Shown: positions 1 to 4,822 of the stretch, in pieces
Position numbering within the stretch: position 1 is the stretch's first letter
How the letters are laid out: the number at the start of each line of letters is the position of its first letter
Assembly (NCBI GenBank): GCA_004028495.1
Contig: MTKS01000105.1
Location: forward strand, 1-6,104
DNA: 6,104 nt
Source of the DNA: Candidatus Electrothrix marina
GTDB lineage: Bacteria > Desulfobacterota > Desulfobulbia > Desulfobulbales > Desulfobulbaceae
Direction of reading: 5' to 3'
Program-made: the position numbers and the translations under genes
The notes under the pieces: model-generated
Databases searched by the model: none
Told to the model about the DNA's origin: nothing
The model's input: only the letters and a program-made list of their open reading frames with translations

Positions 1-44
1 AGAACGAAAGGATGTTCATAGATTCATGCGGGGATGCGCGGTAC

Positions 45-72
45 TTGTCAAATAATAAAAGAACAGTATAAT
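45..72 (+). promoter_or_regulatory. Sigma70-type promoter of the CvpA-family gene
   Basis: A -35 box TTGTCA (45-50) and a perfect -10 box TATAAT (67-72) are separated by 16 bp, which predicts a transcript start near 79-80 and a leader of roughly 85 nt before the ATG at 163. The boxes match the housekeeping sigma70 consensus at 11 of 12 positions. The promoter lies downstream of an upstream in-frame ATG at 34, so it also helps to decide the start of the gene. No operator-like repeat was seen around it. Confidence 0.75.
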
Positions 73-162
73 AGAACCGTCTGTAAGAAAAAGAGCCGCT
101 CAAAAAAAACGTACTTTCCGGAGAGGTTTCTTTTACTCAACTCATTTTGGAGATTACCCGTT

Positions 163-816
163 ATGGACCTCGCCAGTATCCCCCTTTTTGACTCTGTTCT
201 TCTTGCTGTCCTGATCCTGTTCGTCGTGCATGGACTCTGGGTCGGATTTTTCCGACAGCTGCCCTTTGTCATCGCCCTGATCGGCAGTTATGCGGCGTCC
301 TGTCAATATGCCGGTGACCTGATGCCCCATGTCGGTCAGCTCACGGGAAGTCCCAGGATCGTTTTCGGGGGCAGTTTTATTATCCTGCTTATTATCTCGA
401 CCCTGCTTTTCAAACTGATCGGGAAGTTGATACGCAAGGTTATCCAGATCAAGGCTGTGGGCTGGGGCAATCGTTTTTTTCTTGGGGCGCCCCTTGCCCT
501 GGCCAAGGGTGCTGTTTTTGCTGTTCTTGTTATTATGTTTTTAGCAGCCACCCTCTCACCGCCAAAGCATTCTTTTCGTGATTCTATGGCTAGGCCCTAT
601 CTTGAGCAGGGGGCGGATATCGTCCGCAGTTTTATTCAGGATGCGGAGATCAGAAAGGATTTACAACCTCGCAAGACACCTGTTCAGAAGAAGGCCGCAG
701 TCAAGCAGGATGAGCTTGCGCCTTCTCCGGCTGCGCAGCCGCAATCACAATCGCAACCTGACCGGTCGTCAAGCGGTGCGGATGACCCGGCAAGCAGTAC
801 AGAGGTACTCAAATAA
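163..816 (+). CDS. cvpA: CvpA-family inner-membrane protein
   Basis: This encodes a 217-residue polytopic membrane protein of the CvpA family. In E. coli the founding member is needed for colicin V production and affects envelope fitness; its molecular activity is not settled. Hydrophobic segments lie at about 10-29, 33-50, 65-86 and 107-131. The family pattern is visible: an Asp at the start of the first helix, a Gly-rich turn between helices 1 and 2, and GWGNRFFLGAPLALAKG (100-116) leading into the fourth helix. After the membrane part comes a charged and then Gln/Pro/Ser-rich tail (about 165-217), which makes the protein longer than E. coli CvpA (about 160 residues). The frame is open back to an ATG at 34, but the promoter boxes at 45-72 would then lie inside the gene. 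The N-terminal extension would also be Lys/Arg-rich and unlike the family. The ATG at 163 has GGAG at 149-152 about 10 nt upstream, so I chose it. The gene stands alone and converges on its right-hand neighbour. Confidence 0.82.
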   Translation: MDLASIPLFDSVLLAVLILFVVHGLWVGFFRQLPFVIALIGSYAASCQYAGDLMPHVGQLTGSPRIVFGGSFIILLIISTLLFKLIGKLIRKVIQIKAVGWGNRFFLGAPLALAKGAVFAVLVIMFLAATLSPPKHSFRDSMARPYLEQGADIVRSFIQDAEIRKDLQPRKTPVQKKAAVKQDELAPSPAAQPQSQSQPDRSSSGADDPASSTEVLK

Positions 817-826
817 ACAACTTCCA

Positions 827-864
827 ATCGTTGCTTCCAGCCTGAGAGAGCAGGGAGCAACGAT
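827..864 (-). terminator. 12-bp hairpin between convergent genes, possible terminator
   Basis: Positions 827-838 pair with 853-864 over 12 bp (one G-T pair) around a 14-nt loop. It fills most of the 69-nt gap between the stop of the CvpA gene and the stop of the leftward NTF2-like gene. Read leftward, the stem is followed by a T-rich but interrupted stretch (TTGTTTATTTG). Read rightward there is no T run. It therefore fits best as a weak intrinsic terminator of the leftward gene, perhaps acting as a shared barrier. Termination is inferred from structure only. Confidence 0.45.
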
Positions 865-885
865 CCGCTCCCTCCTGCGCCCCCT

Positions 886-1392
886 CTATTCAACCAAGGC
901 TGCCGAGACCTTTGCCTCAACCAGCCGCCAGTCTCTGCCTCCTTTCTTCTCCTTGTCCTTCTTCAGGAGAAGTTCCACCGGCTCACCGAGTTCCTCCGGA
1001 TCATTCTGCGATTTTTTTCTTTGCACAAGCACGGTTGCCGAGGCAGTGGCCTCACCCTTTGCCGGCAGCTCAATCAGAAGATCCTCAAAGCTGACCGTCA
1101 GCATCTCGTACCTGTCGCGATAGTACATCAGGTAGCGGATGATCATATCGCGGGGCACGGTCTCACTGTAATTGCGCTCGGAAACAACGGCTCGAACATC
1201 CGAGGCCAGCATCAGTTTGATCTCGCGCAGCTTCAGCCCTGTTTCCAGTGTGGCCTCCTCTTTCTCCTTATTGAGATTCCATGTGAGTTCGTTGAGCTGA
1301 CGTTTAATGACCTGTTTGTCGGAAAAATACCAGCCCAGCCAGATCAGCAGGAGAAGAGCCGGAATTGAGAGAAGTATATATTTATTTTTCAT
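886..1392 (-). CDS. NTF2-like (SnoaL-type) membrane-anchored protein
   Basis: This encodes 168 residues. Residues 5-24 form one hydrophobic segment with a short Lys-containing N terminus, either an uncleaved signal anchor or a signal peptide; no lipobox cysteine is present. The rest should lie in the periplasm. The remainder reads like the NTF2/SnoaL-like fold: helical about 26-65, a charged pair of helices 80-95 (RDMIIRYLMYYRDRYEML), then alternating strand-like stretches (98-110, 114-126, 136-146, 153-167) ending in the typical WRLVEAKV strand. Such anchored proteins are common as uncharacterised genes in sulfate reducers (recollection, not a search). The fold often serves as a small-ligand pocket or dimer interface, and nothing here shows a catalytic set, so I give no function. 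The ATG start has only a weak Shine-Dalgarno. A 182-nt structured spacer separates it from the upstream gene, so it may not be co-transcribed with it. Confidence 0.7.
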   Translation of the reverse strand: MKNKYILLSIPALLLLIWLGWYFSDKQVIKRQLNELTWNLNKEKEEATLETGLKLREIKLMLASDVRAVVSERNYSETVPRDMIIRYLMYYRDRYEMLTVSFEDLLIELPAKGEATASATVLVQRKKSQNDPEELGEPVELLLKKDKEKKGGRDWRLVEAKVSAALVE

Positions 1393-1417
1393 TGTCTTTG
1401 CGGGAAATCGCCCGGGA

Positions 1418-1459
1418 TGTCCGGTGTACGCTGAACAAGAGGACTACGGTACCCGGACA
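1418..1459. other. Hairpin in the spacer upstream of the NTF2-like gene
   Basis: TGTCCGG (1418-1424) pairs with CCGGACA (1453-1459), and GTAC (1426-1429) with GTAC (1449-1452). This gives 11 bp with a single bulged base at 1425 and a 19-nt loop. It would form in the leader of the leftward NTF2-like gene, ending about 25 nt before its ATG. No known riboswitch or leader family was recognised, and no T run follows on either strand. Confidence 0.4.
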
Positions 1460-1485
1460 GGGAGGGCGGTTGGGGGAAATTCCGT

Positions 1486-1522
1486 CGCTCCTCGCCCCTG
1501 GAGAGAAAAGGGGCGAGGAGCG
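1486..1522 (-). terminator. Perfect 14-bp GC-rich hairpin after the 392-residue gene
   Basis: Positions 1486-1499 (CGCTCCTCGCCCCT) are the exact reverse complement of 1509-1522, around a 9-nt loop. A further CGGAA/TTCCG pairing is possible with a small bulge. It lies about 50 nt past the stop of the leftward 392-residue gene. There is no T run on either side (leftward it is followed by CGGAATTTCCCCC), so it is not a textbook intrinsic terminator. It may instead protect the mRNA 3' end or attenuate read-through into the next gene. The structure is certain; the role is a guess. Confidence 0.45.
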
Positions 1523-1574
1523 GAACATGGCATAAAGGGAAAAGTTATAGAAAACTCGCTATGAGTGTTTTTCC

Positions 1575-2753
1575 TCAGCGGTTTTTACGGCATTGACGGA
1601 TATAATCCTTGCTCAGCGAGGGATGGGAGCTGATAATTTTGCCCTTGACCGGCCCTAATTCTTTGACAAGAAAGTTCAGCACATGCTTATAGCTCATATT
1701 CTTATCCAGAGTAGATGCCATCAGCTCTGCCAGTTTTTCCCGATCAACGGGATCTTCAAAATAGCTGAAGATACGGTGCTCTTCCGGTTTGTCCTCAGAA
1801 GCGGCAGTGGTCGGTGCCGACTGAGGGGCTGAAGCAGGTTCGGGAGTGTTTTTCGGAGCTTCTTCCTGAACAGCCTGGACAGCCGGAGCGGTCTGGGCAG
1901 CCGCGTTGTCTGTTGCAGCCCGGAGGGCCTTGTCCGCCTTTTCTTTGACCTGGGTAAGCTCGGACTGCATAGCGTTTATATCGCTTTGCAGCGGGGTGAT
2001 ATCAACAGGTTCAGGCGGTTCCGCAGCACTCTGCTGTTCTTCCAAAATTTGGACTCGTTGAGGAAGATCACCGAGAATTTTATCCGGAGAGATTTCCTGC
2101 AGCTTGCTTTCGGTTTGATCGACACAGCTTTGCATGGCAGAGACCGCGCTCTGAATCCCGGCAAGTGAATCCACAGCATCCTGCACTTCATGGCTCATAT
2201 CGTCCAGCTGTTTTTTGCCGGCCATGTCGGCAGTCATTGCTTCCAGACTGTCGATGCGTGAGGTGATTTGGTCGATTTTATCGATCAGGACTTGGTGGGT
2301 GGTATGCAGATGCTCCCGGATGCCGGTTATTTCGGCATTCATCGCTTCACGTTCCTGTTCCGCCGCCGGAGCCTCTGTCTTCACTTCTGTTGTCGTCTCT
2401 TCACAAGACGACTGTACGGAAGAAATATTGCTGCAGCAGCATTGCCCTGTGAACGGGAGCAACCCGCTGAGCAGGAATGCTTTGAGGTTATGAAACATCT
2501 TGGCGGAAGTATTCCGGTCAAACAGGGCCACTGCTCCGAAAAAAACAGCAAAGAGAAAAGCAAGGCAGACAAGGAGAGCCAGGGTCATGGCGATAATCCA
2601 CTGTATCGTTCGGAATATCCCCATAATGATCAGCCCGAAGGAACTCCATACCGTTGCTTCAGGATTGCCGGCGATCAGATAAATCAACGTACTGAGCAGT
2701 GTGAGTATGAGCACAGAAAGAATGAGTGGTTTTTGTAACATATTGTTTTTCAT
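1575..2753 (-). CDS. Unrecognised membrane protein with long coiled coil
   Basis: I do not recognise this family. The 392 residues divide clearly. Hydrophobic segments lie at about 10-28, 36-52 and 53-78, followed by a short hydrophobic stretch (92-103). Next is a cysteine cluster (C105, C106, C107, then C117). A long charged, heptad-like region (about 132-280) resembles the coiled coils of receptors and tethers, with one further Cys at 210. An Ala/Pro/Glu-rich linker covers about 281-325. The last part is a compact, basic-ended domain (326-392, HRIFSYFEDPVDREK to IRQCRKNR). The architecture suggests an inner-membrane anchor presenting a rod and a small end domain; which side of the membrane it occupies is not clear. 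The ATG start is supported by GGAAGG a few bases upstream and by the same MKNNML start in the paralogue. The upstream neighbour is a shorter, frameshifted paralogue, so this looks like the surviving intact copy of a tandem duplication. No promoter is obvious in the 107-nt spacer, so it may depend on the promoter at 3401-3429. Confidence 0.75.
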   Translation of the reverse strand: MKNNMLQKPLILSVLILTLLSTLIYLIAGNPEATVWSSFGLIIMGIFRTIQWIIAMTLALLVCLAFLFAVFFGAVALFDRNTSAKMFHNLKAFLLSGLLPFTGQCCCSNISSVQSSCEETTTEVKTEAPAAEQEREAMNAEITGIREHLHTTHQVLIDKIDQITSRIDSLEAMTADMAGKKQLDDMSHEVQDAVDSLAGIQSAVSAMQSCVDQTESKLQEISPDKILGDLPQRVQILEEQQSAAEPPEPVDITPLQSDINAMQSELTQVKEKADKALRAATDNAAAQTAPAVQAVQEEAPKNTPEPASAPQSAPTTAASEDKPEEHRIFSYFEDPVDREKLAELMASTLDKNMSYKHVLNFLVKELGPVKGKIISSHPSLSKDYIRQCRKNR

Positions 2754-2789
2754 AGGCCCTTCCTTTTTTTGCGGAACTTCCGGCTTCGA

Positions 2790-2810
2790 TACCCCGCAGC
2801 TTGCGGCGTA
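2790..2810 (-). other. Leader hairpin unique to the intact copy
   Basis: CCGCA (2794-2798) pairs with TGCGG (2802-2806) around a GCT loop. After one C-C mismatch, TAC (2790-2792) pairs with GTA (2808-2810). The hairpin is in the leader of the 392-residue gene, about 37 nt before the ATG. It falls in a segment (about 2792-2840, including an AT-rich patch at 2816-2840) that is missing from the otherwise similar leader of the frameshifted copy. No T run follows it. A regulatory role is possible but unsupported. Confidence 0.3.
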
Positions 2811-2842
2811 CCCTGTAATTTATTTAAATCTCGATATACTGC

Positions 2843-2875
2843 CGCCTTGGGGCGGGGTGTTCATGCGGTGAAGAA
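2843..2875 (-). repeat. Spacer repeat, copy A (3' end of unit plus GC hairpin)
   Basis: On the plus strand this 33-nt stretch reads CGCCTTGGGGCGGGG, then TGTTCATGCGGTGA and AGAA. It matches 3331-3364 with only a few differences. On the minus strand it contains the final codons and TGA (2863-2861) of the frameshifted paralogue. A small GC stem follows: positions 2842-2846 pair with 2851-2855 around a 4-nt loop. Its second occurrence upstream of the frameshifted copy shows that the duplicated unit included the junction between one unit's 3' end and the next unit's leader. Confidence 0.65.
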
Positions 2876-3282
2876 CTCTCCGGTTTCCAGCGAGTGCTTA
2901 CGGAGCAGCTTTGTCAATTCCTCTGCTTTTTTCTCTGTTTCCTCCGCGGATGACTGCGTGGAGTTGCAGCATCCGCCTATGAACGGGAGTAACCGGCTGA
3001 GCAGGAGTGTTTGAAATTACCGTACATCCTGGCGGAGACTTCCCGGTCAAACAGGGCCACTGCTCCGAAAAAGATGGCAAAGAGAAAGGCAAGACAGACA
3101 AAGAGAGCCAGGGTCATGGCGATAATCCACTGTATCGTTCGGAGTCCCCCGATAACGATCATTCCTAATGAACTCCATACGGTTGCTTCAGGACTGCCGG
3201 CGATCAGGTAAAGCAGCAGGCTGGGCAGCGCGAGTATGAGCATCGATTGAATGAGCGGTTTCACTAACATATTATTTTTCAT
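2861..3282 (-). pseudogene. Short paralogue of the 392-residue protein, frameshifted
   Basis: This copy starts with the same MKNNML as the intact gene and matches it with 22 differences in the first 91 residues (hand alignment), including all hydrophobic segments. After K91 the intact gene reads AAA GCA TTC CTG, whereas this copy reads AAA CAC TCC TGC: one base is missing between 3009 and 3010. Translation then gives ten unrelated residues and stops at 2977 (101 residues). If the missing base is restored, the frame continues with LLSRLLPFIGGCCNSTQSS, keeping the cysteine pair. It then runs through a Glu/Lys-rich stretch to a TGA at 2861, about 140 residues in all. It never had, or has lost, the coiled coil and C-terminal domain. 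AAGGA six bases before the ATG and a good promoter at 3401-3429 are intact, so decay is recent or the base is a sequencing error. The 101-residue product would still hold the whole membrane region and could be made. No slippery heptamer is present, so programmed frameshifting is unlikely. Confidence 0.78.
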
Positions 3283-3330
3283 GGACTATCCTTTTTTGCA
3301 AAATTTCCGGGTTCAATATGCCGCCGCCTT

Positions 3331-3364
3331 CGCCTTGGGGCGGGGCTGTTCATACGGTGAGAAG
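3331..3364 (-). repeat. Spacer repeat, copy B (remnant of a further unit)
   Basis: This 34-nt stretch matches 2843-2875: CGCCTTGGGGCGGGG followed by CTGTTCATACGGTGAGAAG. On the minus strand it resembles the last codons and TGA (3352-3350) of the frameshifted paralogue and the GC stem after it (3331-3334 with 3339-3342). No coding sequence resembling the family precedes it; similarity fades by about 3370. It is either the 3' remnant of a deleted third copy or the original sequence that was duplicated to give copy A. The leader that follows towards 3283 also matches the leader of the intact gene (CCGGAA and GCAAAAAAGGA shared). Confidence 0.55.
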
Positions 3365-3390
3365 TCGAGGGGAGGTTACGAAATATCTCC

Positions 3391-3407
3391 ACAAAATGCT
3401 ATTTTGT
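3391..3407. promoter_or_regulatory. Perfect inverted repeat over the -10 box, possible operator
   Basis: ACAAAAT (3391-3397) and ATTTTGT (3401-3407) form a perfect 7-bp inverted repeat around GCT. Its right arm covers the -10 box (3401-3406) of the leftward promoter and its left arm covers the predicted transcript start near 3394. That is a usual place for a repressor site. It could also be a chance AT-rich palindrome or a small RNA hairpin at the 5' end of the message. Confidence 0.35.
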
Positions 3408-3429
3408 CCTTCCTGTCCATTTTTGTCAA
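3401..3429 (-). promoter_or_regulatory. Sigma70-type promoter upstream of the tandem membrane genes
   Basis: On the minus strand a perfect TTGACA (3429-3424) is followed after 17 bp by CAAAAT (3406-3401), giving a predicted start near 3394 and a leader of about 110 nt. It sits only a few bases past the stop of the 82-residue gene, so it separates the min-yjbQ unit from the tandem membrane genes. It should drive the frameshifted copy and perhaps, by read-through, the intact one. The -10 box matches the consensus at four of six positions; spacing and -35 are ideal. Confidence 0.6.
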
Positions 3430-3433
3430 GATC

Positions 3434-3682
3434 TCAATGCGAATGATCTTCATCCCCGAGAAAAAGTTCATGGTATTCTTTTTCTGCCAAATGCTTATGG
3501 AGCAGCTCGGTTATTTTTTGGACCAAACCCGTAATTTCATCTTCCTCCAGGCGAGGAAGCAAGGCATCCAGCAGTTCATCCTTGCTGAACAAACGAAGAA
3601 AAAGAGCAAGCGATTGCTCATCCAGTTTCCGGTCAAGGCCGAAACAGATCTGCTCAAAGGGTATTTTTTCTTTTTTTGTCAT
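3434..3682 (-). CDS. Conserved-looking 82-residue cytoplasmic protein, function unknown
   Basis: This is a small soluble protein with no signal peptide or membrane segment. The sequence is mostly helical and charged. It has a FEQICFGLDRKL block (9-20), a leucine-rich middle (25-45, including LFSKDELLDALLPRL), an acidic patch (46-49) and a second amphipathic helix (50-68), ending in a His/Asp-rich tail. I do not recognise a named family, and no catalytic or metal motif stands out. The frame is open six codons further up. The ATG at 3682-3680 is chosen because it overlaps the yjbQ stop in the ATGA arrangement and has GGAAGG about 11 nt upstream inside yjbQ. This implies translational coupling with yjbQ, and it is the last gene of the min-yjbQ unit. 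Real coding is supported by the coupling and its composition; a partner role with YjbQ is only a guess. Confidence 0.65.
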   Translation of the reverse strand: MTKKEKIPFEQICFGLDRKLDEQSLALFLRLFSKDELLDALLPRLEEDEITGLVQKITELLHKHLAEKEYHELFLGDEDHSH

Positions 3683-4080
3683 CCGGCTATTACCTTCCAA
3701 TTTACCTTACGGCTTCTGGGGCCGTCGTATTCACAGAAAAAAATGCGCTGCCACGTACCTAACTGGAGTTTGCCGTCAGCAATGATCACGGTCAGGGCAC
3801 TGCCGGTCAAGGTCGCCATCATATGGGAAGGTGAATTGCCCTCGGCATGACGATACGGGTAGGAGCTTGGAATAATTGTTCGGAATACTCCCAGCAGGTC
3901 GTGCTGCACATCCGGGTCACAGCCTTCGTTGATGGTCAGCCCGGCTGTGGTATGAGGATTAAACAGGTAGAGGATACCGTCGGCAACTGCGGATTCGGTC
4001 ACTGCCTGCCCGGCCCGCCGGGTGATATCCGCAAATTGCATATGCGCCTTGGTACTGACTGAAAATTTACCGGAATACAT
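3679..4080 (-). CDS. yjbQ: YjbQ family protein (UPF0047)
   Basis: This encodes 133 residues of the widespread YjbQ/UPF0047 family, small cytosolic proteins that form trimers. Weak thiamine-phosphate synthase activity has been reported for E. coli YjbQ, but the physiological role is open. The family signatures are complete: NPHTTAGLTINEGCDPDV (41-58), HAEGNSPSHMMATLTGS (78-94) and GKLQLGTWQRIFFCEYDGPR (103-122), with the conserved His and acidic residues H43, E52, D55, H78 and H86. The length is normal for the family. A GTG at 4095 is also in frame, but I chose the ATG at 4080. It has GAGG at 4088-4092 about 9 nt upstream, and the added residues (MRKNR) are not family-like. The start overlaps the end of the upstream lipoprotein gene by 14 nt, and the stop overlaps the start of the 82-residue gene, so all three are probably translated from one message. 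Confidence 0.92.
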   Translation of the reverse strand: MYSGKFSVSTKAHMQFADITRRAGQAVTESAVADGILYLFNPHTTAGLTINEGCDPDVQHDLLGVFRTIIPSSYPYRHAEGNSPSHMMATLTGSALTVIIADGKLQLGTWQRIFFCEYDGPRSRKVNWKVIAG

Positions 4081-4513
4081 CCTGTTTTTCCTCACTGATC
4101 CGCCATCGGCCGTTCTTGGCGCGGCATGCTTTGGTGTTGATTGTTACGAGCTGATCGCTGCCGTTGAGCATCGCCTCCATTTTCGCCTTCCTGCACACAC
4201 TCCTGCCGATGGTCTGAAGAGCCGGCAGCGGGGTTATGCGATATTGGTTGCCCCTGTCCGGATTGGTCCAGGATGACGTCCGGCCGGACAGACCGCGTTC
4301 AAAGACGTGGTTAACCTGCTCACGGTCATACCGGTTCATTTCTTTTTTCACAAGCAGGAAGAGGGGGCTCTCCGCAGCGTCGCCACGCAGAGAGACCTCA
4401 AGATCATGCCCGACAGCCCGGGTGCTGATCGCTTTGTTTTTCCCTGTCCGAACAGGTGCGCAGGAGACAAGAAAGAGGGAGACAAGAAGGACAGCAATGC
4501 GTTGTGTTTTCAT
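4067..4513 (-). CDS. Lipoprotein with surface-antigen (17 kDa-like) C-terminal domain
   Basis: This is a 148-residue lipoprotein. A short Lys/Arg start, a hydrophobic run (6-17) and the lipobox LVSC (15-18) show export and lipidation at C18. Position +2 is Ala rather than Asp, which favours sorting to the outer membrane. Residues 50-72 form a charged helical stretch. From about 73 the sequence follows the C-terminal domain of Rickettsia 17 kDa / RT0821-Lpp0805-type surface proteins. It has WTNPDRGNQYRITPLP (82-97), then a Cys (C107) followed by a basic residue, and ACRAKNGRWRI (129-139) at the end. The two cysteines are well placed for a disulfide. The glycine zipper usual in the longer members is absent. 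It begins 42 nt after minE with a weak Shine-Dalgarno and overlaps yjbQ. An envelope role is likely; no link to division is visible in the sequence. Confidence 0.72.
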   Translation of the reverse strand: MKTQRIAVLLVSLFLVSCAPVRTGKNKAISTRAVGHDLEVSLRGDAAESPLFLLVKKEMNRYDREQVNHVFERGLSGRTSSWTNPDRGNQYRITPLPALQTIGRSVCRKAKMEAMLNGSDQLVTINTKACRAKNGRWRISEEKQDVFR

Positions 4514-4555
4514 AGTGTTTCTGTAATGCCGAGGGGGGCCGGGTTCAGAAGAGGG

Positions 4556-4822
4556 TTACACCTCCTTATAGCGCCCTTTTTCCGGCAACGCGATATTCAG
4601 CTCCAGGATCTCGCAGTCCTCTTCTCTGTCCAGAGAGACCGTGACGTCATCCTGATCGATATCAACGTATTTCTTGATAACTTCAAGAAGTTCATTCTGC
4701 AAGGCCGCTAAAAAAGAGGGCTGATTTCTATGGAAATGATCCCGGGCGATGAGAATGCTCAGGCGCTCCTTGGCCACATCGGCCGACTTACGGTTCGCAT
4801 GGAAATAATCAAATAATCCCAT
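4556..4822 (-). CDS. minE: Cell division topological specificity factor MinE
   Basis: This encodes 88 residues, the normal MinE length. MinE stimulates the ATPase of membrane-bound MinD, displaces MinC and drives the pole-to-pole oscillation that keeps FtsZ rings at mid-cell. The N-terminal membrane-targeting sequence (MGLFDYF) is followed by the MinD-contact helix (about 13-28, ADVAKERLSILIARDH, matching the E. coli pattern IAKERLQIIVAE). The topological specificity domain includes LLEVIKKYVDID (45-56) and ILELNIALPE (72-81). The ATG directly follows the minD stop (TAAATG), with a GGGGGGAG ribosome site inside the end of minD (4827-4834), so the two are likely coupled to keep their ratio. 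Confidence 0.97.
   Translation of the reverse strand: MGLFDYFHANRKSADVAKERLSILIARDHFHRNQPSFLAALQNELLEVIKKYVDIDQDDVTVSLDREEDCEILELNIALPEKGRYKEV

Noticed and set aside
34..162. N-terminal extension of the CvpA gene from the ATG at 34
   Set aside because: It would place the TTGTCA-16-TATAAT promoter inside the coding region and add a Lys/Arg-rich stretch unlike the family. The ATG at 163 has its own ribosome site.
578..1123. Rightward 181-residue open frame overlapping the CvpA tail and the NTF2-like gene
   Set aside because: Composition is Arg/Ser-rich and low in sense. It crosses the end of one convincing gene and runs antisense to another, so it is a shadow frame.
2977..3020. Programmed ribosomal frameshift joining the two frames of the short paralogue
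   Set aside because: The sequence at the shift (TTC AAA CAC) is not a slippery heptamer, and the neighbouring copy simply has one more base, so an indel explains it.
2898..3101. 67-residue leftward frame inside the broken copy
   Set aside because: It is in neither the original nor the restored frame of the paralogue, and an equivalent shadow frame occurs in the intact copy.
2843..3364. Two similar 33-34 nt repeats as a CRISPR array or attachment sites
   Set aside because: Only two copies nearly 490 nt apart, with a gene between them and imperfect identity. They are explained by duplication of gene plus spacer, and no cas or integrase gene is present.
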